A stretch of 64,000 nucleotides of DNA, from positions 1-64,000 of the forward strand of contig NZ_JBHMFS010000021.1 in assembly GCF_051433165.1 (NCBI RefSeq), read 5' to 3'. The notes beneath the pieces were generated by a model. The model did no database searches. It was not told the DNA's origin and worked only from the letters and a program-made list of their open reading frames with translations. Numbering within the stretch: the first letter of the stretch is position 1; every line of letters begins with the position of its first letter. This document shows, piece after piece, positions 48,881-58,700 of this stretch. A program made the translations under genes and the position numbers. The DNA is from Falsiroseomonas sp051433165. GTDB taxonomy: Bacteria; Pseudomonadota; Alphaproteobacteria; Acetobacterales; Acetobacteraceae.

Positions 48881-49819
48881 ATGAAACTGCCCAGCCACAG
48901 CCGCTACGCGCCCAGCGCCATCACCACCCGCCCGACCTATCGCTGGCCGAATGGTGCCAGCCTGGCCGTGGTGATCTGCAACAATATCGAGCATTTCGCC
49001 TACCGCACCGGGCTCGGCAACGACAGCGCGCAGCTCAACGCGCCGCAATCCGCGCGCAACTACGCCTGGCGCGACTACGGCAACCGCGTCGGCCTGTGGA
49101 ACATGCTGGAGATGCTGGATGAGCTCGACATCCCCAGCGCGCACAACGTCAACAGCGCGGCGCTGGACTACATGCCGGAGATCACCGCCGCGCTGCTGAA
49201 GCGCGGCGACGAGTTCATCGGCCATGGTCGCAGCAATGCCGAACGTCAGGACATGATGTGGGAGGAGGATGAGCGCCGCCTGATCATCGAAACCCGCGAT
49301 GTCATCACGCGCCATGCCGGCACCGCGCCCAAGGGCTGGCTCGGCCCCTATCTCGCGCAGAGCACCGCCACGCTCGATCTGCTGCGGGAAGAAGGCTTCA
49401 CCTACATGATGGACCTGCCGTCGGACGACCAGCCCTACTGGCTGGCGACGCGCGCCGGGCCGATCCTGTCCGTGCCCTATTCGATCGAGCTGAACGACAG
49501 CCCGGCGATGGTGACCCGCCAGCACACCGGCCGCGAATTCGCCGACATGATCGTGGACCAGTTCGACGAGATGCTGGAGCAATCGGCCCGCCGCCCGCTG
49601 GTCTGCAGCATCGTGCTGCACACCTTCGTCGTCGGCCAGCCCTTCCGCCTGCGCCCGTTGCGCGCCGCGCTGCGCCACATCATGAACCATCGCGACCGCT
49701 TCTGGCTGTGCCGGCCGGGCGAACTGGCCGCCCATGTCGCCGGGCTGCCGCGCGGCGTGGTGCCGGGGTCGGAGATGCTGGGCGATCAGCAGCATTTCAA
49801 GTCAGGCGGGCCCGCCTGA
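48881..49819 (+). CDS. polysaccharide deacetylase family (NodB/PuuE-like) protein
   Basis: 312 residues with the NodB-like barrel. It resembles the PuuE-type group that includes cofactor-independent allantoinases: YRWPNGASLAVVICNNIEHFAY, DELDIPSAHNVNSAALD, FIGHGRSNAERQ, GWLGPYLAQSTATLDLL. The usual metal Asp-Asp and HxxxH motifs of chitin deacetylases are not evident, so a metal-dependent deacetylase role is doubtful. The ATG at 48881 has AAGGA nine bases upstream, better than an ATG directly abutting that site. It converges with a GntR regulator. The substrate is unknown. Confidence 0.82.
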   Translation: MKLPSHSRYAPSAITTRPTYRWPNGASLAVVICNNIEHFAYRTGLGNDSAQLNAPQSARNYAWRDYGNRVGLWNMLEMLDELDIPSAHNVNSAALDYMPEITAALLKRGDEFIGHGRSNAERQDMMWEEDERRLIIETRDVITRHAGTAPKGWLGPYLAQSTATLDLLREEGFTYMMDLPSDDQPYWLATRAGPILSVPYSIELNDSPAMVTRQHTGREFADMIVDQFDEMLEQSARRPLVCSIVLHTFVVGQPFRLRPLRAALRHIMNHRDRFWLCRPGELAAHVAGLPRGVVPGSEMLGDQQHFKSGGPA

Positions 49820-49847
49820 CGACGCGGAAATACGGAAGACATGGTCG

Positions 49848-50699
49848 CTAAAGCTGTGTCGTGGCATGGATTTCCGCTTCCGCGATGAACTGGAAGCGGT
49901 CGCCGTGGAAGCGCACGAAGCCGCACAGCGCCGGCACGCCGGATGCCAGGCGATAGACATGTTCGCTTTCCAGCAAAGGGGTTCCGCGCTTCACATTCAG
50001 CAGCCGGGCGATCCGCGCATCGGCCGCCACGCTGCGAACGATCAGACGCATGCGGTCCGGTGTCTCGCCGATCGCGGCGCGCAGCAGCGCGTGGACCGGA
50101 TGGCGCTCCAGCATGCGCGTGGTGATCCGGCGCGCGAAATCGGTGGGCAGGTAGCGCAGTTCATGGGCGAAGACCTCCCCATCCAGCAGGCGCAGGCGTT
50201 CCACCACCTCCACCTCCGCCGCCTCCGGCAGCGACAGCGCCTGTCGAATCTCGGGGGAGGCCAGCATGGCGTGACGGTCGAGCAGGGCGAAGGAGGTGCG
50301 CTTGCGGGCGTTGCGCGCCTGATCCTCGAAGGCGAGGCTCAGATTATGGTCCAGCCGCCGCGGCGCGACGAAGGTGCCGCGCCCGCGGCCGCGCGTGATC
50401 AGGCCAAGGCTGGCGAGCTGCGCCATGGCCTGGCGCACGGTGGGCCGGCTGACGCCGAAATACGCCATGCATTCCGATTCGGTGGGCAGGGATTGCCCGA
50501 CCAGCGCGTCCTGCCCCTGCGCGAGAATGGCGACGAAACGTTCAGCAAGCTGCCGGTAGAGCGGCACGGCGCTGGTCGGATTGAGCGGCGCGACCCGCCC
50601 CAGCGCGAAGGCGCGCGTGGTACCGCGGGTTCCGGCGGGCGTCGGCACGGCAGGAAGGTTCGGCACTGTGCCCACGGCCCGGCGGGTGGAAGGGGTCAC
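49848..50699 (-). CDS. GntR family regulator (HutC/UTRA type)
   Basis: 283 residues. The winged-helix domain (about 43-112) includes PLYRQLAERFVAIL, LPTESECMAYFGVSRPTVRQAMAQLASLGLITRGRGRGTFV. The UTRA ligand-binding domain follows to the end (LRLLDGEVFAHELRYLP, HPVHALLRAAIGETPDRM, FVRFHGDRFQFIAEAEI). It likely represses nearby genes until a small ligand binds. Candidate targets are the convergent deacetylase and the hydrolase-flavoprotein pair; no operator could be assigned in the 241-bp gap upstream. Confidence 0.9.
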   Translation of the reverse strand: MTPSTRRAVGTVPNLPAVPTPAGTRGTTRAFALGRVAPLNPTSAVPLYRQLAERFVAILAQGQDALVGQSLPTESECMAYFGVSRPTVRQAMAQLASLGLITRGRGRGTFVAPRRLDHNLSLAFEDQARNARKRTSFALLDRHAMLASPEIRQALSLPEAAEVEVVERLRLLDGEVFAHELRYLPTDFARRITTRMLERHPVHALLRAAIGETPDRMRLIVRSVAADARIARLLNVKRGTPLLESEHVYRLASGVPALCGFVRFHGDRFQFIAEAEIHATTQL

Positions 50700-50940
50700 T
50701 GGGTAGGCTCCTGCGACGTCGCCTGAGTAACATTAGACGCGGCCATGGGCCGGGGGAAGATGCTTCGCGGGATTCGCGCGCGTCACGGCCAATGTCGGCA
50801 TAGTACATTCATAGTTGCTTCGCGCTGCGCATCGCGGCTTCCTTAAAGATATCATTTCTCAAAAATCACGCTGTGCCATGGCATCTTTCAATTCGGCGAA
50901 TCGGCCAAGAGTACAGGCGGGGAAGCGGCGGCGCCGCGCG

Positions 50941-51789
50941 TCAGATGCAATCCGCACGGATGAAGGCAGCGAGGTCGGCGTCGAAGCGCGCCGGTTCCTC
51001 AAGGAAGGGTGCGTGGCCGCTGCTCTCATACAGGCGCAGTTGCGCGCCTGGCAGAAGCTCCGCGATGTGCCGGCCCGCCACCGGCAGCAGCACCTGATCC
51101 TGCACGCCATGGATCACCAGCGCCGGTACATTGAGGTTCGGCAGCAGGTCGTCATGGTCCACCTGCCAGCCCATCATCGCACCGCGCACCGCGGGCGGCG
51201 TCATGCCGTTGGTGAGGTCCATCATCCTTTGCAGATCGGGCGGCAGCGGGGCGGCGGTGCAGGCGCTGATAAAGCGCAGCGTGGCGTCGGCGGCCACCGC
51301 CATGTCCGTGGAAGCCATGGCGGCCTGGATCGGGCCGGTGGTGCCGCGGAAGCGCGCGGCATCCGGCACGCCGCCCTTGCTGATGGCGCCGACGAAGACC
51401 AGCCCGCCAAACGCCGCCACGCCATGCCGCCGCGCCACGGCGCCCAGCACGCGCCCGCCGAAGGACCAGCCGACCAGCACCGGCCTGTGCAGTTCCAGCG
51501 CCGCGATCACCGCCGCCACGTCATCCGCCCAGAGATCGGCGCTGCGATAGGCCTCGGCCTCCGCAGGTTTCTCAGAATGGCCATGGCCGCGCAGATCAAA
51601 CGCCACCAGCCGGAAATCCCGCGCCAGCGCGCCGGTGAATTGCCGCGTCCAGCACAGCGCGGCCTGGGAGAAGCCGTGGATGAACAGGATCGGCGGGCCA
51701 TCCGCACGGCCGCCCTCCACCACCGCCAGCTTCACGCCGCCTGCCCCGGTGACGAAGCGTGTGGTGGCGCCGCCCAGCCAATCAGACAT
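50941..51789 (-). CDS. alpha/beta hydrolase
   Basis: 282 residues. Oxyanion segment FIHGFSQAALCW (about 36-47), nucleophile Ser in VLVGWSFGGRV, acid Asp in VIHGVQDQVLLP and His in SSGHAPFLEEP complete the triad. No signal peptide; cytoplasmic esterase, lactonase or C-C hydrolase. The start MSDWLGG overlaps the stop of the flavoprotein gene by 8 bp, indicating one operon. A flavin monooxygenase followed by an ester or lactone hydrolase is a plausible ring-opening pair. Confidence 0.9.
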   Translation of the reverse strand: MSDWLGGATTRFVTGAGGVKLAVVEGGRADGPPILFIHGFSQAALCWTRQFTGALARDFRLVAFDLRGHGHSEKPAEAEAYRSADLWADDVAAVIAALELHRPVLVGWSFGGRVLGAVARRHGVAAFGGLVFVGAISKGGVPDAARFRGTTGPIQAAMASTDMAVAADATLRFISACTAAPLPPDLQRMMDLTNGMTPPAVRGAMMGWQVDHDDLLPNLNVPALVIHGVQDQVLLPVAGRHIAELLPGAQLRLYESSGHAPFLEEPARFDADLAAFIRADCI

Positions 51790-53233
51790 GCGCGGCAACC
51801 AAGGCCGATTCGGGAACCTCGTCGCCCAGCAACTCCGGATCGGCATAGCCGCGCACCGCTGACAGATGATGCGCGGCATCCTCCACGAACAGCGATCGTG
51901 CGATGGCTTCCGCCAGCCGCCGCGCGCCGTCGCCGACGCCGGGAATGTCGCCGCTGATCAGGCCGAGGCTGGCGATGGCGCCGATGGCGAAGGCGTGCAC
52001 CTGCGCGATCCAGGGCTGCGTGCCACCGCTACGCTGCTGGAATTCGAAGCCCGGGCCGAGATAGGGATACAGCGCGAATTCACCGAGCCCACCGGGCGGC
52101 TGCAGCACGTCCGACCACAGCTTCACCCTTGGCGCCAGATCCGCCAGTTCCGGCCGCTTCGACAGATCGATGGCGAAGCCGGTGCCGAGGATCAGCATGG
52201 CCACGCGCAGATCCTCTCCCGGCAGGCGCAGCGTGACGCCATCCGCATCCTCCGCCACGGACCGCACCGGCGTGGACAGATGCAGGTGGAAGCCGGGCTG
52301 GCGGGCCAGGCGTTGCAGCGATTCGCGCGGCGGCGCCACGGCGCCCTCGCCGGCCGCCCTCAGCACCTCCAGCCGCGCGGCATCATCGAGGCCCGGCAGG
52401 CCGTGGGTGAAGCCGGCATGCACCATGGATTTGAAGCGGTTCAGCACCGGCAGCGTGGCGCGGCGCACCAGCAGATGCACCTCCGCCGCGCCATGCTCCA
52501 GCGCCGTCGCCGCATTGTCCACGGCGGAGGCGCTGGCGCCCACCACCGCCACGCGCTGCCCGGCGAGCGCCGTGAAATCCACCGCATCCCGGCTGTGGCG
52601 GATGCGCGGGCCGGGGTTGGCCGGCGCCCAATCCGGCATCCGCGGCCCGCCCAGCCCGTCCCGCCCGGTGGCGAGCACCAGGCGGCGCGCCAGCACCACG
52701 CCGGCACCCTCCGTCTCCACCGCCACCAATCCGTCCCGGCCGCGGCGGATGCGGGTGGCGGTCACGCCGTTGGTCACCGGCAGCGCCAGCACGCGGCGCA
52801 GCCAGATCAGGTAGTCCTGCCACATCTCACGCGGGATCTTGCCCAGCGCCTGCCAGCCAGCCTCGCCACGCTGCGCCGTGTACCAGGCGCGGAAGGTGAG
52901 CGCGGGAATATCCTGCGCCGGTCCCACCAGGTGCTTGGGCGATCGCAACGTCTGCATGCGCGCATAGGTCACCCACGGCCCCTCCTGCCCCGCCGGCGCC
53001 GCTTCCAGCACCCGGTGGCGGGTGATGCCGAGCCGCGTCAGCGCGAAGCTGGCGGACAGGCCGAGCATGCCGCCGCCCAGCACCAGCACATCCAGCGCCC
53101 CATCCGGCCGCTGCGGCACCCAATTCGCCGGCGGCAGGTTCAGCATGGCAAGGTCCTGGCGCAGGCGGGATTCGAGCTGGTCCAGCGACAAGGCGGATTC
53201 TCCAGGAGGCCGGGCACGGGCCTTGCTGCACAT
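51782..53233 (-). CDS. FAD-dependent NAD(P)-binding oxidoreductase
   Basis: 483 residues. FAD-binding loop VLVLGGGMLGLSASFALTRLG (about 49-69), a second nucleotide site VAVVGASASAVDNAATALEHGA (about 228-249) and GTGFAIDLS near the C-terminus. The overall plan is like flavin-containing monooxygenases and lysine/ornithine hydroxylase relatives. It is the first gene of a pair with the alpha/beta hydrolase. The ATG at 53233 has a GGGGGAAG box 13 bases upstream; ATG 53146 is an alternative. The substrate is unknown. Confidence 0.85.
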   Translation of the reverse strand: MCSKARARPPGESALSLDQLESRLRQDLAMLNLPPANWVPQRPDGALDVLVLGGGMLGLSASFALTRLGITRHRVLEAAPAGQEGPWVTYARMQTLRSPKHLVGPAQDIPALTFRAWYTAQRGEAGWQALGKIPREMWQDYLIWLRRVLALPVTNGVTATRIRRGRDGLVAVETEGAGVVLARRLVLATGRDGLGGPRMPDWAPANPGPRIRHSRDAVDFTALAGQRVAVVGASASAVDNAATALEHGAAEVHLLVRRATLPVLNRFKSMVHAGFTHGLPGLDDAARLEVLRAAGEGAVAPPRESLQRLARQPGFHLHLSTPVRSVAEDADGVTLRLPGEDLRVAMLILGTGFAIDLSKRPELADLAPRVKLWSDVLQPPGGLGEFALYPYLGPGFEFQQRSGGTQPWIAQVHAFAIGAIASLGLISGDIPGVGDGARRLAEAIARSLFVEDAAHHLSAVRGYADPELLGDEVPESALVAAHV

Positions 53234-53413
53234 AACGCAACGCTGTGCTTCCCCCTGTCCAGCCTCACCCGCGGGGTTATGCGAAAATGGCAGCGCAAAT
53301 ATATCCGGCCAGATGCGGCGTGGCAGGATGCCAGCGCTTTCAAAACCCTGCCCGCCATCCTGCAGGCCGCGCGCCAGCCGGGCCGCCGAAACGGCGCTTT
53401 GGGCGGCTGGGTT

Positions 53414-53428
53414 GTTCTTGATTTGTTC
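53414..53428 (+). promoter_or_regulatory. LexA (SOS) box of the imu cassette
   Basis: GTTCTTGATTTGTTC matches the alphaproteobacterial LexA operator GTTC-N7-GTTC exactly. It lies 25 bp upstream of the imuA ATG, where bound LexA would block transcription. DNA damage should therefore induce imuA-imuB-dnaE2. Confidence 0.9.
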
Positions 53429-53453
53429 GGATCACTCGGCCATCGTCGGCGCG

Positions 53454-54233
53454 ATGCAGCCCGCCCAGACCACGACACCGGACCCGCCCCCACTCGACCC
53501 GGCCCCACTCGACCAGGCCACCGTCCTGGCTGCCCTGCGCGCGAGGGTGGCGCGGCTGGAAGGGCTGGGCCGCGCCCGGCATGGGATGGAGCCGGTGCCG
53601 GTCGCCGCGGGCATTCCCCTGCCCGGCGGTGGGCTGGCGCGGGCGGCGATGCATGAGGTGGCGGCCATCTCACCTGGCGCGGCGGCCGCCTTCTGCGCCG
53701 TGCTGCTGGCCCGCAGCGGCGGCACCGTGCTGTGGATTGCCAGTGGCGGGTCCGAGGGTTTGCAGGCCTGGCCGCCCGGCCTCGCCCGTTGTGGCCTGTC
53801 GCCGGCCAATCTGGTGCTGGTGCGGGCGGAGCGCTGGGCCGATGCGCTGTGGGCGATGGAGGAAGCGCTGCGCTGCCCCGCCGTCACCGGCGCCCTGCTG
53901 GCGGCGGAGGATGCGGCGCGGCTGGACCTGACCGCGACTCGCCGCCTGCAATTGGCGGCCGAGACCGGCGGCGCGCTCGGCCTGGTGCTGCGGCCGGATG
54001 CGCCGAATCCGGACCCGAGCGCGGCGGCCAGCCATTGGCGCGTCGGGCCGCTGCCTTCCGGCGGCGGGCATGGGCTGGAGGATCCGCGTTGGCAGTTGGA
54101 ATTGCTGCGCGCCCGCGGCGGCCGGCCGGGCGGCCCCTGGGCGGTGACCTGGCGGGCGGCCTCCGGCACGCTGGACATGGAGGAGGCGGAGGCGCCGGCG
54201 GCTGAAGTACGGCGCGCCCGGCGCGGCCGATGA
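53454..54233 (+). CDS. imuA: ImuA (SOS mutagenesis accessory protein)
   Basis: 259-residue RecA-like accessory protein of the ImuA-ImuB-DnaE2 translesion mutasome. Segments IPLPGGGLARAAMHEVAA, GTVLWIASGG, LVLVRAERWADALWAMEEALRCPAVTGALLAAE and RRLQLAAETGGALGLVLRP follow the ImuA pattern. The start ATG lies 25 bp after the LexA box; a longer frame upstream would run through the operator. Its stop overlaps the imuB start (ATGA). The role in mutagenesis is from the family. Confidence 0.9.
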   Translation: MQPAQTTTPDPPPLDPAPLDQATVLAALRARVARLEGLGRARHGMEPVPVAAGIPLPGGGLARAAMHEVAAISPGAAAAFCAVLLARSGGTVLWIASGGSEGLQAWPPGLARCGLSPANLVLVRAERWADALWAMEEALRCPAVTGALLAAEDAARLDLTATRRLQLAAETGGALGLVLRPDAPNPDPSAAASHWRVGPLPSGGGHGLEDPRWQLELLRARGGRPGGPWAVTWRAASGTLDMEEAEAPAAEVRRARRGR

Positions 54234-55717
54234 ACCGCCGCTTCCTGGCACTGCATCTGCCGGACCTCGCCACGGCGCGTATCCGCCGGGCGGAACCAGG
54301 GCTGGGGGATTCGCCGCTCGCCACCTGGGAGGCCAGCGGCAGCCGGCGCCTGCTGGTGGCGGTGGATGTGGCGGCCGCGGCGCTCGGCCTGGCGCCCGGC
54401 CAGGCGCTGGCCGATGCCCAGGCCATCGCCCCCTCGCTGCTGCTGCGCCCGGCCGATGCGGCCGGTGATGCACGGGCGCTGCACGGCCTGGCGCTCTGGG
54501 CGCGGCGCTACACGCCGCTGGCGGCGATCGACCCGCCGGAGGGGCTGATCCTCGACATCACCGGCTGCGACCACCTTTTCGGTGGAGAAGCCGCGCTGCT
54601 GGGCGATGCGCTGGACCGGCTGCGGCACAATGGCCTTTCCGTGCAGGGCGCCATCGCCGGGGCGGCGGCCACCGCGGCGGCACTGGCCCGTGCGCGCGCC
54701 GACCAGCCCATCGCGATCTCCGGCATCGAGGCGGCGCTGGCCGCGCCGCTGCCGCTCGGCCCGGCGCTGCGGCTGGAGGCGGCGGCGCTGGAGGCACTGG
54801 CGCGGCTCGGCCTGCGGCGGGTGGGGGATCTGCTGGACCAGCCGCGCGGCCCGCTGGCGCGGCGTTTTGGCAAAGCGCTGTTGGATAGTTTGGATGCCGT
54901 CACCGGACGCCGCCCGCATGCCATCCAGCCGGTGCAGCCGGCGCCGGAGCTGTTCGAATCGCTGGACCTGCTGGAGCCGCTGATCACCCGTCCCGCCATC
55001 GATGCCGCGCTGGATCGGCTGCTGGCCGGGCTGTGTGCGAAACTGCGCCTGGCGGGGCTGGGGGCGCGGCGGCTGGCGCTGCTCGCCTGGCGGGTGGATG
55101 GGGCGGTGCAGGAAGTCGTCATCGGCACCGGCCAGCCGAACCGCGACCCGGCGCATCTGAAGCGGCTGTTCGCGGAGGGACTCGGCGGGCTGCAACCCGA
55201 TCTCGGCTTCGAACGCATGGCGCTGGAGGCCCGCGCCACGGACCGGATGGAAACAGGCGCCCAGACCAATCTCGGCCTTGGCGCGCGGCAGGACCGGGCG
55301 GCGCTTGCGGAATTGCTGGACCGGCTCGGCCAGCGGCTGCGCGTGCAGCGCGTAGCGCCGGTGGCGAGCCATTGGCCGGAACGCAGCGTCGCCGCGCTGG
55401 ACCCTCAGGCGGTGCCGCCGCCGCCGCCGCCCGCCTGGTCCCGCCCGGAACAGCCTTTGCTGCGCCTGCGCCGCCCAAAACCGCTGGAGGTGGTGGCCCT
55501 GCTGCCGGATGCCCCGCCCGCCAGCCTGCGCTGGCGCGGCACATCCCAGCGCGTGCTGCAGGCGGAGGGACCGCTGCGGCTGGAGCCGGAATGGTGGCGC
55601 GCCAAGCCTGGCGCGGAACGGCGCGATGCCTATCGGGTGGAGTTGCCCTGCGGCACGCGGCTGCTGGTGTGCCGCGGCGGCGCCTCCGGCTGGCGGCTGC
55701 ATGGCTATCTGCCGTGA
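54230..55717 (+). CDS. imuB: ImuB, Y-family polymerase-like mutasome protein
   Basis: 495 residues related to Y-family DNA polymerases. Fingers/palm part in the first roughly 230 residues (LLVAVDVAAAALGLAPGQALADAQAIAP; LILDITGCDHLFGGE), helix-hairpin-helix (ALARLGLRRVGDLLDQPRGPLARRFG) and little-finger-like region to about 340. The catalytic acidic set of active Y polymerases is incomplete, as is usual for ImuB, which acts as a scaffold linking DnaE2 to the beta clamp. It is coupled by ATGA to imuA and by GTGA to dnaE2. Confidence 0.93.
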   Translation: MNRRFLALHLPDLATARIRRAEPGLGDSPLATWEASGSRRLLVAVDVAAAALGLAPGQALADAQAIAPSLLLRPADAAGDARALHGLALWARRYTPLAAIDPPEGLILDITGCDHLFGGEAALLGDALDRLRHNGLSVQGAIAGAAATAAALARARADQPIAISGIEAALAAPLPLGPALRLEAAALEALARLGLRRVGDLLDQPRGPLARRFGKALLDSLDAVTGRRPHAIQPVQPAPELFESLDLLEPLITRPAIDAALDRLLAGLCAKLRLAGLGARRLALLAWRVDGAVQEVVIGTGQPNRDPAHLKRLFAEGLGGLQPDLGFERMALEARATDRMETGAQTNLGLGARQDRAALAELLDRLGQRLRVQRVAPVASHWPERSVAALDPQAVPPPPPPAWSRPEQPLLRLRRPKPLEVVALLPDAPPASLRWRGTSQRVLQAEGPLRLEPEWWRAKPGAERRDAYRVELPCGTRLLVCRGGASGWRLHGYLP

Positions 55718-58700
55718 CGATCGGGTATGCGGAGCTTGCGGCGCGGTCGCATTTCTCCTTCCTCGACGGCGCCTCCCACCCGGCGGAGCTGGCGGCGACG
55801 GCGGCGGCGCTGGGGCTGGCGGGGCTGGGGCTGTGCGACACCAACAGCCTGGCCGGCGTGGTGCGCGGCCATGTGGGCGCGAAGCAGGAAGGGCTGCGCT
55901 TCGCGGTGGGCTGCCGACTGGTGCTGACCGATGGCAGCGCCTGGTACGCCTGGCCGACCGACCGCGCCAGCTATGGGCGGCTGACCAGCCTGCTCTCGCA
56001 AGGCCGTATGCCGGCGCCGAAAGGGGAGTGCTGGCTGGATCGGGAAAACCTGTTCGCCGCCGCCGAGGGGTTCGTGCTCGCCGCGATTCCACCGGCGGCG
56101 TTCGATGGCCGGCAGTGGCGAGCGGATGCGGCGGCGCTGCGCGGGCGGCTCGCTTTGCCGCTGCTGCTCGCAGCATCCTGCCCCTATCTCGGCCGTGACC
56201 AGCAGCGGCTGGATGAACTCGCGGCGATTGCGGGGGATGCGCTGCTGGCGACCGGCGACATCCGCTACCACCACCCGGATCGCCGCCGCCTGGCCGATGT
56301 GCTGAGCGCCATTCGCCTCCGCACCACCGTCGATGCGCTGGGCCATGAGGCGGAGCCGAATGGCGAGCGCCACATCAAGCCGCCCGCCGAAATGGCGCGG
56401 CTGTTCGCCCGCCACCCGCAGGCGCTGACCAATACGCTGCGCGTGCTGGACGCCGCCGCCGGCTTCTCGCTCGACCAGCTGCGCTACGAATATCCGGAGG
56501 AAATGCTGGAGCCGGGCCGCACCGCGCAGCAGACGCTCGAAGCCCGCGTGGAGGCGGCGCTGGCCACGCAACCGCATGGCGTCTCCGCCAATCTACGCGA
56601 CCGCGTGGCGCATGAGCTGGAGCTGATCGGCCGCCTCGGCTATGCGCCCTATTTCCTGACGGTGCATGAGATCGTGCGCTTCGCACGCAGCCAGGGGATT
56701 CTGTGCCAGGGGCGCGGCTCGGCGGCGAATTCCAGCGTCTGCTACGTGCTCGGCATCACCGCCGTCGATCCCGACAAGCACGATCTGCTGTTCGAACGCT
56801 TCGTCTCCGCCAGCCGCGGCGAGCCGCCCGATATCGACATCGATTTCGAGCATGAGCGGCGGGAGGAGGTGATTCAGCACCTGTACCACCGCTACGGCCG
56901 CCACCGCGCCGCCATCTGCGCCACCATCATCCGCTACCGCGCCCGCAGCGCCATCCGCGAGGTGGGCCGCGCCATGGGGCTGACGGAGGATGTGACCGCG
57001 CGCCTCGCCAAGGCCAGTTGGGGGCCGGGGCGCGAGATCGGGCTGGCGCAGCTCGCGGAAAGCGAGGGCCTGGATACCTCCGACCCGCGGCTCGCCATGA
57101 CGCTGGAACTGGCGGAGGAATTGCAGGATGTGCCGCGCCATGCGGCGACGCATGTCGGCGGCTTCGTCATCACCCGCGGGCCGCTGACGGAACTCGCCGT
57201 CGTCACCAATGCGGCGATGGAAGACCGCACCGTGCTGGAATGGGACAAGGACGATATCGAGGCGCTGGGCATCCTGAAGGTGGATGTGCTGGGCCTCGGC
57301 ATGCTGTCCTGCATCCGCCGCGCCTTTGGCCTGATGCAGCAGCATCTGCGCCGCGACTACACGCTCGCCACGCTGCCGAAGGATTGCGCCGCGACCTACG
57401 CCATGCTGCGCCGCGCGGATTCGGTGGGCGTGTTCCAGGTGGAAAGCCGGGCGCAGATGAACATGCTGCCGCGGCTGAAGCCGGACAAGTTCTACGATCT
57501 GGTCGTGCAGGTGGCGATCGTGCGGCCCGGGCCGATCCAGGGCGACATGGTGCACCCCTACCTCCGCCGCCGGCAGGGCATCGAGAAGCCCGAATACCCC
57601 TCCCCCGGCCCGGATTATCCGCAGGACGAATTACGAAAAGTTCTGGAGAAGACGCTGGGCGTGCCGCTGTTCCAGGAACAGGCGATGAAGCTCGCCATCG
57701 TCGCCGCGGGATTCTCGCCGGACGAAGCCGATCTGCTGCGCCGGTCCATGGCCACCTTCAAGATGACGGGCGGCGTCTCGAAGTACCGCGACCGGCTGGT
57801 GCAGGGCATGGTGCAGCGTGGCTACAAGGCGGAATTCGCCGAGCGCGTCTTCAGCCAGATCGAGGGTTTCGGCAGCTACGGCTTTCCCGAAAGCCACGCC
57901 GCCAGCTTCGCGCATCTGGTCTATGCGTCGTCCTGGATCAAATGCCACCACCCGGCGGTCTTCGCCTGCGCCCTGCTGAACAGCCAGCCCATGGGCTTCT
58001 ACGCACCGGCGCAGATCGTGCGCGATGCGCGCGAACACGCCGTGGAGATCCGCCCCGTCGATGTGAATGCCAGCGACTGGGATTGCACGCTGGAGCCCGG
58101 CGCGGGCGCCCTCGCGCTGCGCCTGGGCCTGCGGCTGGTGACCGGGCTGGCGAAGGAGGAAGCCCAGGCCATCGTCGCGGCGCGAGAGGCGCGCAACGGC
58201 GCGCCCTTCACCTCGGTCGAGGACCTCGCCTGGCGCAGCGGCGCCGGCAAGCGCGCGCTGAACAACCTGGCGGCGGCAGATGCCTTCGCAGGCGCCGGGC
58301 TGGTGCGGCGCGATGCGGCGTGGGAGGCGCGCGGCGTACCCTCCGGCCCGCGCGACCTGCCGCTATTCGCCATCGCGCAGGAGTCCGTCGCCGCCGCGCT
58401 GACGGATGAGGCGCCGCTGCTGGCCGAACCACCGCCGCTGCTGCCCGCGCATACGGCAGGCGAGGCGGTGGTGGGCGACTACCTCGCCACCGGCCTGACG
58501 CTGCGCCAGCACCCGCTGGCCCTGCTGCGCCCGGACCTTGCCGCGCGCGGCTGCGACGATACGCAACGCCTCGCCACCGCGCGGGCCGGCACGCGGCTAC
58601 GCCTGCCCGGCCTGGTGCTGATGCGCCAGCGGCCCGGCTCGGCCAAGGGTGTGGTGTTCCTGACCATCGAGGATGAGTTCGGCAACGCCAATATCGTGGT

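Noticed and set aside
55033..55713. N-terminal extension of the dnaE2 frame by about 227 codons
   Set aside because: It runs inside imuB in another frame and has no DnaE2 similarity; the GTG overlapping the imuB stop begins the PHP domain directly.
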